Shown one piece after another: positions 9,010-15,370 of a DNA stretch of 26,051 nucleotides (position 1 is its first letter; each line of letters opens with the position of its first letter). The DNA lies in the NCBI GenBank assembly GCA_000493945.1, contig AWNW01000017.1, positions 1 to 26,051 on the forward strand, in the 5' to 3' direction. This DNA is from Candidatus Hydrogenedens terephthalaticus JGI OTU-1. GTDB taxonomy: Bacteria > Hydrogenedentota > Hydrogenedentia > Hydrogenedentales > Hydrogenedentaceae. The position numbers were made by a program, and so were the translations under genes. Under the pieces are notes generated by a model. The model saw only the letters and a list, made by a program, of their open reading frames with translations. It did not search any database and had not been told where the DNA came from.

Positions 9010-9207
9010 AGAAAACCTAATAGCGTAAAAACCTCTTTTTCGTGCAGCAATCTTGTATATCTGGAAAAAATTTCCTTTCTATGTAAAAAATTCCCGATGA
9101 ATAAAAAGTATAAAATTATTTCAATTATGGTATATCAGGGACTTAAATAAAACACATACTTGGAATATGTTTTGCTTATAAAGAATCAACTTTTAGGATA
9201 AAATGAT

Positions 9208-9999
9208 ATGCATCGTATCCATGCGATTTCTTATTCCACAAAAAATAATATAACAGGAAAAAATCCAAAGACATTTTCTTCTTTATCCAGTTTGTCTTTA
9301 TTGCAGACGATTCAAAATACCTCCTTTTTGAATTTATTACTGGATAATATAGAGACAGAAATTTCTTCTAACAATTTTTCAGATTTTCTAAATACCAGCA
9401 ATCACTCTTCTTTTCTTTTATCATATCCCAAAAATTCAGAAGTTTATACTAATTTTACAAACAATACAAATTCCCTTTCTTCCTTAAAAAATGTAACGAA
9501 TTCTCAAACAAAAGTTTTGAAAAATTTTAATCAGAAACTGAAAAACACATATATAAACTCGCCCAATCCATTTTTAAATATTGTTCCCTCACAAAAACGG
9601 GTTTCCTCTCCGTATGGATGGCGGAATGACCCATTTACAGGGAAAAGAACTTTTCATAGGGGTATAGATATAGCCGCCCCTCAAGGATCACCTATATATC
9701 CTATTAAAGCGGGCATTGTAGAAGAAACAGGTTTTAGTAATAGTTATGGGAATTATGTGCGGATAAAACATGAGGATGGCACAAGTAGCCTATATGCTCA
9801 CAATGAAAAGAACTTAGTCAAAAGAGGAGAGCAGGTTGATATTACGACACAAATTGCAAGTGTAGGTTCAACAGGAAGGGCTACCGGCAATCATTTACAT
9901 CTGGAAATCTTACAAAACGGAAGATCTATCAATCCACAGAGATACTTTGATAATATTCAATATGCAAAGCAAAATCATCGCATAGAAACTCACGGATAA
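9208..9999 (+). CDS. M23 (LytM-like) metallopeptidase-domain protein
   Basis: 263 residues. The C-terminal half (about 128-245) is a complete peptidase M23 domain: SSPYGWRNDPFTG, FHRGIDIAAP with zinc ligands H150 and D154, YAH with H198, and HLHLE with H229 and H231. Such domains usually cut peptide cross-bridges of peptidoglycan. The N-terminal 120 residues are rich in Ser, Asn, Thr and Leu, have no recognisable domain, and show no clear signal peptide or membrane helix. Export may therefore be non-classical, for example through a flagellar- or secretion-type apparatus, or the start may be further upstream. The ribosome binding site is weak: AGGA lies 9 bases before the ATG. Convergent with the diguanylate cyclase gene, only 7 bases apart. 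Confidence 0.88.
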   Translation: MHRIHAISYSTKNNITGKNPKTFSSLSSLSLLQTIQNTSFLNLLLDNIETEISSNNFSDFLNTSNHSSFLLSYPKNSEVYTNFTNNTNSLSSLKNVTNSQTKVLKNFNQKLKNTYINSPNPFLNIVPSQKRVSSPYGWRNDPFTGKRTFHRGIDIAAPQGSPIYPIKAGIVEETGFSNSYGNYVRIKHEDGTSSLYAHNEKNLVKRGEQVDITTQIASVGSTGRATGNHLHLEILQNGRSINPQRYFDNIQYAKQNHRIETHG

Positions 10000-10006
10000 A
10001 AAACTA

Positions 10007-10936
10007 TCAGGAATAAACAGTAACCCTATTTTTACCATTGCGTTTGCTCTCATACATCATTTTATCTGCACGGTCAATAATGGAATCAAAGGTATCCTCT
10101 TTAAAAGAAATTGTTGAACCAATAGAAACTGTAACCCCCAATCTTCCCTGCGTTGTTTTTATACTACTGGCAGAAATTAACTTCCGTAACCGTTCTCCCA
10201 ATTCAAATAATTCTTCCTGTTTCACATGCGGGACAATCGCAACGATCTCCTCTCCACCCCATCGCCCTACAAAATCATACGGACGCATAATACTCACAAG
10301 GGTTCGAGCAACCATTTTTAATACAATATCCCCAATAGGATGACCATAAGTATCATTAATGTGCTTAAAATCATCAATATCTATGAAAAACAGCCCCAAA
10401 CTACTATTCATTCGTTTCATTTCTTCCAGACGGTCTTCAAGCACCTGTTCTGTATACCTGCGATTTCCAATCTCTGTCAAAGGACAAATCAATGCTTTCT
10501 CGCGGGTTCTCCGAAGTTCTTCCGATAGATTGAGTTCTTCGGTATCCTCCTGAAAAAATTCAATCGCACCCTTAGTCTCGTTATTCACCTTAATAGGTAA
10601 AGTTTCCACCTTTACAGGCATTCGATAGCCTGCCTTATGTCTCAAATATACCCTTGCTTTGCGAATTGTACCATCTTTAATCGTTTCTAATAGTGGACAT
10701 CCATGAATACATAACTCCGTTGCGAGCTCATCTACATGTCGCAATAGATTATCCTGACAAAAAGACCCAATTACCTCACCTGAAGTATAACCCGTTATTT
10801 CATACGCTTTATCATTCCAAAAGAGAATTTCTCGTTCAGGAGAAACAACATACGCACCTATTTCAAGATTTTTTATAATCTCGATAGCCTGCTCTGAAAG
10901 AAGATCTTCCACTTTCTCTCTTTGTTCACATTTCAT
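10007..10936 (-). CDS. PAS-GGDEF diguanylate cyclase
   Basis: 309 residues, no membrane segment, so a cytoplasmic sensor that makes cyclic di-GMP from GTP. The N-terminal PAS domain covers about 13-130. It contains a Cys-rich stretch, C60...H67...C76xxGC80PL, followed by VYLRHKAGYRMPV, a combination seen in a subfamily of PAS-linked cyclases. The GGDEF domain covers about 145-305 with DIDDF (186-190) for metal, GGEEI (227-231) as active-site loop (Ile instead of the usual Phe), and RPYD (218-221) exactly five residues before it, a complete inhibitory I-site. The enzyme should thus be active and product-inhibited. It could influence surface or pilus genes nearby, but no receptor or target is visible here. 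The upstream hairpin belongs to the neighbouring prepilin gene. Confidence 0.92.
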   Translation of the reverse strand: MKCEQREKVEDLLSEQAIEIIKNLEIGAYVVSPEREILFWNDKAYEITGYTSGEVIGSFCQDNLLRHVDELATELCIHGCPLLETIKDGTIRKARVYLRHKAGYRMPVKVETLPIKVNNETKGAIEFFQEDTEELNLSEELRRTREKALICPLTEIGNRRYTEQVLEDRLEEMKRMNSSLGLFFIDIDDFKHINDTYGHPIGDIVLKMVARTLVSIMRPYDFVGRWGGEEIVAIVPHVKQEELFELGERLRKLISASSIKTTQGRLGVTVSIGSTISFKEDTFDSIIDRADKMMYESKRNGKNRVTVYS

Positions 10937-10995
10937 AAATCACTTGCCTTTATTGTAAATTCTCACAAATATATTTTAACACAATACCATTACAT

Positions 10996-11036
10996 AATAA
11001 AAGAGAGACTACCTCTTTTGAGGAAGCAGTCTCTCT
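10996..11036 (-). terminator. Rho-independent terminator after prepilin copy 2
   Basis: On the minus strand AGAGAGACT (11028-11036) pairs with AGTCTCTCT (11002-11010); inside it CCTC-AAAA-GAGG extends the hairpin. TTTTATTATG follows on the minus strand. It lies 31 bases after the prepilin stop codon and before the diguanylate cyclase gene on the same strand. Confidence 0.85.
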
Positions 11037-11066
11037 AAATAATATTTATTAAGTTTTTTCTACAAA

Positions 11067-11957
11067 TTATACATTTCCAATGATTGCGGCGAACACTTTG
11101 TTTGCCGGATGTTCAGTTGGGAAACGAACAAACTCTGCATGTCCATCCATATAAAGAACATTGGCACCGCCGGGGATATGATTGAAATCTGAAGGCGTCG
11201 TTTCGATACCATCGAAAAAGAAAGCAATTTCACTTTGAGCCTGTGTGCTTGCCGCAGGATTGTTAATGTCCGTAATCAGGAATCGTTCGATTCCTTCACG
11301 AAGACGATACATGGTTATTTTACCCTGTGAGTCTGCCGTATTATAAGTTAAGTCTTTGTCCACAAGCCCCATGGCTGTGCTTACATCTGGAGCAGCATCT
11401 ACTGCCGCTACTAAATCCATAAGCAATTGTACAAAAAACGGGTTAACATAAGTAACTGGTAACTGAAATGAAGAGATATTTGGGTCATTGGGGTCCATTC
11501 CGGGCATCATATAGTCTTGTTCCCGTAATGTCCAACAGATGTAAATATAAGACAAAGCATCAACACGGCAAGGGCAAATAGGATTATCGGGATTTCCCCC
11601 ACAATGCCATCTACCATCGGTAAATGCCCGTTTGCCGTCCGAATCAGAAGGACAAACATTTACATTCAAATCAGACAGATACTCGGGATATAATTGTGGT
11701 CCCCACCACATAAAATCAATACCAATATCATCACAATTATCTCCACCTGCAATACTTACTGTAGGGAACCGTTCTCCCTTTGCTTCGTTAGCATACATTT
11801 TCATGGACAAACCTATCTGTTTTAGATTATTTTGGCAGGAGGAACGACGAGCTGCCTCACGGGCACGAGCAAGAGCCGGCAATAAAATTGCCGCAAGGAT
11901 ACCAATAATGGCAATAACGACAAGAAGTTCAATGAGTGTAAATCCTTTCTGTTTCAT
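11067..11957 (-). CDS. DUF1559-type prepilin / type II pseudopilin-like protein (copy 2)
   Basis: 296 residues from the ATG at 11957, chosen because GAGGAGAAGG ends 4 bases before it and because MKQKG-FTLIELLVV is a standard class III prepilin leader; an in-frame ATG 48 bases upstream would bury it. The first 50 residues nearly match copy 1 (6477-7382), and the C-terminal HIPGGANVLYMDGHAEF again shows a ten-residue His to Asp-Gly spacing. The middle part differs and has conserved paired cysteines in a PSDSDGKR...CPCR region. It follows the lectin-like surface protein gene by 93 bases on the same strand with no clear terminator between them, so they are probably coexpressed. Likely a pilus or pseudopilus subunit. 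Confidence 0.9.
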   Translation of the reverse strand: MKQKGFTLIELLVVIAIIGILAAILLPALARAREAARRSSCQNNLKQIGLSMKMYANEAKGERFPTVSIAGGDNCDDIGIDFMWWGPQLYPEYLSDLNVNVCPSDSDGKRAFTDGRWHCGGNPDNPICPCRVDALSYIYICWTLREQDYMMPGMDPNDPNISSFQLPVTYVNPFFVQLLMDLVAAVDAAPDVSTAMGLVDKDLTYNTADSQGKITMYRLREGIERFLITDINNPAASTQAQSEIAFFFDGIETTPSDFNHIPGGANVLYMDGHAEFVRFPTEHPANKVFAAIIGNV

Positions 11958-12000
11958 ATACCCTTCTCCTCTAATGAAGGTTAATTTTATAACACCTATT

Positions 12001-12025
12001 GGCACCCGGTACCATACCGGGTGCC
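12001..12025 (-). repeat. GC-rich perfect hairpin between the lectin-like gene and prepilin copy 2
   Basis: GGCACCCGGT (12001-12010) and ACCGGGTGCC (12016-12025) form a perfect 10-bp stem with a 5-base loop, strikingly GC-rich for this genome. It lies 25 bases after the lectin-like gene stop and 43 bases before the prepilin ATG. No U-run follows on the minus strand, so it is more likely an RNA processing, stability or attenuation element than a simple terminator. Confidence 0.75.
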
Positions 12026-12050
12026 TATATATACCAGAGTTTGTGTTTTA

Positions 12051-14129
12051 TTATGATTTCCGTTGCCGACGGACTAAGATCAATGAACTTCCGGCAACAA
12101 TCACACCTGTGATTGCACCAAGAATTGCAATAGAGCCAACAGGAATCTCCGGATTACCGGGCCACATATTGGTTTTATCTGTGGCTGCAAGCACAAATAA
12201 CTCCATACCTCCACCCACTGCAATTACCTCGTTCGCTTCTTGCAAGTTCGTCTTGCCATCGCCATCTAAATCACCATTTGCAGCTATAGCGCCATCGTTC
12301 GCTTTCGCCATACCATAAATACGATAGTTATTTACACTGGGTAATCCGACCGCACCACCGGTTAATGCCAGGAATATAGCGTTCCATGTGGTTCGCATCT
12401 CTACACTGGAACCTAATAGACCCGCCATTACATCGCCCACCATCGGCGGAAGTGCCGCAAAAATTGGGTCAACATTCATAGCTAACCATGTGCAATCGTC
12501 TGTGAATAAGTTTTTGTTAAAATCAAAATCTGTTGGAATATTTAAATCTGGACGGAAATTGGGATGGCAGATACAATATTCAAGCAAAGCCATACTCCAT
12601 GAATCTTTCAATCCGTCTCCAGGATAGGGACGAATCATGGCTATGACTTGCTCTAAATATTCAATATCCCAGTTAAACCAACTTAACATACCTAAGGCAG
12701 TGAGCAGATTCCGTAGTTGTGAACTTGCATCTGCCAATGTTTGTGCCAATAACGGACCCTGTCCTGTAGTTGGGTTATTAATTCTTCCTTCAAATTCACA
12801 GGGTTCTTCACCTTCGGGTGTTCCTTCGGGTGTTCCCTCCGGAGTTCCCTCGGGTGTTCCTTCTGGTGTTCCTTCTCCTTCACCGCCACCACCGGAGAAC
12901 TGCTCCCAATAATCGGGAATACCATTAGAATCACTATCTGGATAGGCATTCGGGAATTCAACTAAACCACGACGCGTGGCGCTGGCTTTATTATCGTTCC
13001 ATCCACCGCTGCTGGTAATTTCCCCATAATCTTCGCCGCTGGAATCGTTAGGTTCTCCACTATTCCAATTGACATACTTACCGCCTACGGGGTTTCCAGA
13101 TGCCGTACCTTGCCAGAACTGTTCGCCTGTAGCAACCCAGACCCATTGCCCTTCTGTAAACTTATCCGTTGCACCTATCCACATATTGCTGTTTATTTGT
13201 GGGTATACGGTACTCATAATCCAGGCATTTTCTGCAGAATCATCTATAGTGACCAGATGTCCCGGAATGGGTATAGTTTCGCTTGCATTATTTACAAGGC
13301 TATGTTCTGTAGCAACCTGTTCAGCAATTTCCCACGGCAGAGTATACGGCTGTAACCAGTATACATGCTGATTAGCAGGATTATAGAAATAGGTCTTACC
13401 CCAACGCAGTCCTGTTTCACAAACACTACTTGGGTCCTCTCCACTTGTTGTGATACCAGGGTCCATCGCTGCATTTACATAATTTGCCACATTTTCACCC
13501 TGTCCATACCACTCATTAATATTCTTTACTCCATCACCATCAAAATCACCACATGCAGACATGTATGCCTGGCGACGAACATAAGGCGGTTCCGCAGGTT
13601 GACCTGCATTCCATGAAGAACCGTAAGTCGATAATTCATATAGAATTTCCGCGACTGAACCCCACGAGCCAGAAAACCATGCAGCAGGCGTTCTACCATA
13701 ATCGCCATCACCTAATGTGGCATACGCCCCACCCATAATCGCTAATGCAGGAGCAAGTGAGTTAACTAATCCTCCCTGATGAGAAGCAAAACTACTCCAA
13801 TTCGTTTTGAATGCTTCGTGAATAGTGTCATGTAATGGATGGGATGTGTTATTGCATATTGCTGTTAGCAAAGCGAACTCATTAATATCTAAAACATCAT
13901 TATCATTGTTGTCCGCATCCGTTGGGTCTAAGAAGTCAAATACATAGTCACCTCCAAACTGAAACAGAGCTAGTTTGGTCATCCATGCTTCGAAGTCTAC
14001 ACTTGAAGCGGTAAAAGGACCACCTGGAGCACTAGACCATGTGAAGTTTGCTGGGGCATCCGCCCACGCTCCTACGACGAGGAGCCACAGACATAAATGG
14101 AAACCGATTACTAATTTGAGCCTTTGCAT
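12051..14129 (-). CDS. Large secreted C-type-lectin-like protein with PEG-repeat linker and C-terminal membrane anchor
   Basis: 692 residues. A Sec signal peptide ends at AWA-D (cleavage after 23). An N-terminal module follows with EF-hand-like loops DADNNDNDVLDINE (71-84) and DFDGDG (205-210). Then comes a C-type lectin-like domain (about 248-395) with WIGATD (317-322), EPN (359-361) and WND (377-379), the calcium and sugar motif of mannose-type lectins. DSDSNGIPDYWE is a calcium-type spacer. Five Thr-Pro-Glu-Gly units lead to a second module with NGDLDGDGKTNLQE. The end is IPVG, a hydrophobic helix and RRQRKS, the three-part layout of protein-sorting tails. Likely a surface adhesin or matrix protein. 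No family name is recognised for the two calcium modules. Predicted to share a transcript with prepilin copy 2. Confidence 0.75.
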   Translation of the reverse strand: MQRLKLVIGFHLCLWLLVVGAWADAPANFTWSSAPGGPFTASSVDFEAWMTKLALFQFGGDYVFDFLDPTDADNNDNDVLDINEFALLTAICNNTSHPLHDTIHEAFKTNWSSFASHQGGLVNSLAPALAIMGGAYATLGDGDYGRTPAAWFSGSWGSVAEILYELSTYGSSWNAGQPAEPPYVRRQAYMSACGDFDGDGVKNINEWYGQGENVANYVNAAMDPGITTSGEDPSSVCETGLRWGKTYFYNPANQHVYWLQPYTLPWEIAEQVATEHSLVNNASETIPIPGHLVTIDDSAENAWIMSTVYPQINSNMWIGATDKFTEGQWVWVATGEQFWQGTASGNPVGGKYVNWNSGEPNDSSGEDYGEITSSGGWNDNKASATRRGLVEFPNAYPDSDSNGIPDYWEQFSGGGGEGEGTPEGTPEGTPEGTPEGTPEGEEPCEFEGRINNPTTGQGPLLAQTLADASSQLRNLLTALGMLSWFNWDIEYLEQVIAMIRPYPGDGLKDSWSMALLEYCICHPNFRPDLNIPTDFDFNKNLFTDDCTWLAMNVDPIFAALPPMVGDVMAGLLGSSVEMRTTWNAIFLALTGGAVGLPSVNNYRIYGMAKANDGAIAANGDLDGDGKTNLQEANEVIAVGGGMELFVLAATDKTNMWPGNPEIPVGSIAILGAITGVIVAGSSLILVRRQRKS
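12811..12870. repeat. Tandem 12-bp repeats coding the Thr-Pro-Glu-Gly linker
   Basis: Five consecutive 12-base units of the CCTTCGGGTGTT type (plus-strand sense), with silent variation at several third positions. They encode repeated TPEG on the minus strand. The silent differences suggest selection on the protein rather than recent DNA expansion. Confidence 0.9.
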
Positions 14130-14219
14130 AATCCACTCCTTCTGTTAAAGGGTTTTAATGTTAAATAAACATAACAAATAATAAGTGTGAAATACCGTTC
14201 TCACACATATCAGCCCTTG

Positions 14220-14237
14220 TTGAATATTGATATTCAA
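14220..14237. promoter_or_regulatory. Palindrome, candidate operator for the lectin-like gene
   Basis: TTGAATATTGATATTCAA: two perfect 8-bp arms around TG. It lies about 12 bases downstream of the predicted -10 box of the lectin-like gene, so it would cover roughly +6 to +23, a normal repressor position. The two-base centre makes an RNA hairpin less likely than a dimeric protein site. Confidence 0.4.
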
Positions 14238-14249
14238 TTTTCTTTTATA

Positions 14250-14279
14250 AAATTAGCATACTTTAAATGTGTTTGTCAA
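14250..14279 (-). promoter_or_regulatory. Predicted promoter of the lectin-like gene and prepilin copy 2
   Basis: On the minus strand a consensus TTGACA (14274-14279), an 18-base spacer, then TAATTT (14250-14255) preceded by TGC, an extended -10. The perfect -35 box is the strongest promoter match in the window. The leader would be about 115 bases. Confidence 0.45.
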
Positions 14280-14557
14280 GTAAAATTTTAAAACTTTATT
14301 TCATAATTAATACTTTTTTTGTGAAATCGTTTACATGTAATAGATTATAAATATATGGATATTCAAAAAACATATTGTTTATTAATATTATTTCTATTTT
14401 AATTGCTTTGTAACGCAGAACAAACTTCTCTATAAGAAACAAAACACCATCTCTTAAAACAAGGGGGATAGTTAAAAATAATGGTATTGTTTTCTGTAAG
14501 GTATATAAACAAATTTCAATTTCGCAAACACATTTCAAATTCTAATTGAAAATTCTA

Positions 14558-14563
14558 TATAAT
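14558..14563 (+). promoter_or_regulatory. Candidate -10 box for the aldolase operon
   Basis: Perfect TATAAT 31 bases before the aldolase ATG. The best -35 candidates upstream (TTTCAA or TTCAAA at 14533-14539) match poorly and are spaced 18-19 bases away. Confidence 0.35.
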
Positions 14564-14594
14564 ATGAGCCAAAACTTTTTAAAGGGTATGCTTT

Positions 14595-15347
14595 ATGTCA
14601 AAACAAATATTAGAACAATTAACAAGCATGAGCCGTTTTTTAGGTCAGCCTGAACATCACCTTGCGATATTAGGGGAAGGGAATACTTCTGCAAGGATTG
14701 ACGATGCACACTTTTATATAAAAGCATCGGGCACAACATTGCAGACAATTCAAAATACAGATTTCCTTTGTGTCCGTATGGAACCTGTGTTATCTCTGCT
14801 TGATAACCCTTCCGCAACGGATGAAGATGTAATACAAACTTTACAGTCAGCGAAAACCGATGTGCATGATAAAAGGATGCCATCGGTAGAAACGATATTA
14901 CATGCAGTTTTATATCAATATCCCCAATATATGTTTATCGGACATACACATCCTATTTTTGTTAATTCTATTTTATGTTCCCAGAAAGCGGAAGAATATA
15001 TTCAAGGGCGAACCTGTCCCGACCATATTGTTGTGTTAGGTAGGAAATCCGTGTTTGTTCCGTATGTTGACCCGGGACTTACCTTAGCCCGTGTTGTTCG
15101 TGATAAAGTAAAGGAATTTATAGCGAGTGAAGGATTTTTACCCAAAGCTATCTTTATGGAAAATCATGGGCTTATTGCTATGGGACCATCACCCAGTAAG
15201 GTTCAGGCAATAACATGTATGGCTGAGAAATGTGCCAAGATTGTTGTCGGCTCTGCGGTTTGTGGTGGACCTAAATTTTTGAGTGATGCCGCAGTTCGCC
15301 GAATTGATACACGACCGGATGAACATTACCGTCAAAAATTACTTTGA
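14595..15347 (+). CDS. Class II aldolase/adducin family protein
   Basis: 250 residues. Family members cleave or epimerise sugar phosphates using a zinc ion. The hallmarks are GEGN (27-30) and KASG (43-46) for phosphate binding, E99 as likely catalytic acid/base, zinc histidines H117 and H119 in HTHP, and H191 in ENHG. The Glu to His spacing resembles L-fuculose-phosphate aldolase. AAAGGG lies 8 bases before the ATG. It leads a three-gene operon: the stop codon is 24 bases before the ATG of the SorE-like dehydrogenase. With two polyol-phosphate-type dehydrogenases behind it, an aldolase that splits a ketose phosphate to a C3 phosphate and an aldehyde is plausible. The precise substrate cannot be read from the sequence. 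Confidence 0.88.
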   Translation: MSKQILEQLTSMSRFLGQPEHHLAILGEGNTSARIDDAHFYIKASGTTLQTIQNTDFLCVRMEPVLSLLDNPSATDEDVIQTLQSAKTDVHDKRMPSVETILHAVLYQYPQYMFIGHTHPIFVNSILCSQKAEEYIQGRTCPDHIVVLGRKSVFVPYVDPGLTLARVVRDKVKEFIASEGFLPKAIFMENHGLIAMGPSPSKVQAITCMAEKCAKIVVGSAVCGGPKFLSDAAVRRIDTRPDEHYRQKLL

Positions 15348-15370
15348 ACAATATATTAAAGGAGTTTGTT

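Larger units (their letters stand above)
14130..14594. other. 465-base AT-rich intergenic region with divergent promoters
   Basis: Separates the lectin-like gene (-) from the aldolase operon (+). It holds the predicted lectin promoter, the 14220-14237 palindrome, and a -10-like box before the aldolase gene. An 80-codon ORF on the minus strand inside it has no ribosome binding site and odd composition, and I do not accept it. Confidence 0.65.

Noticed and set aside
9061..9080. GGAAA-AAA-TTTCC hairpin after the radical SAM gene as terminator
   Set aside because: 5-bp stem with a 3-base loop, mostly A/T; expected by chance in this DNA.
10285..10305. GGGTTCGAGCAACC resembling a tRNA T-arm
   Set aside because: Lies inside the GGDEF coding region, and no acceptor or anticodon stem surrounds it.
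11632..12318. 228-codon ORF on the plus strand across the prepilin start and the lectin-like gene end
   Set aside because: Antisense to two well-supported genes, and its translation is the mirror of their conserved segments; no start signal.
12811..12870. Short tandem repeats considered as a CRISPR array
   Set aside because: Units are 12 bases with no spacers and encode TPEG in frame inside a large gene.
14296..14538. 80-codon ORF on the minus strand in the gap before the aldolase operon
   Set aside because: No ribosome binding site, AT-driven composition rich in Ile/Leu/Phe, overlaps likely regulatory DNA, no recognisable family.
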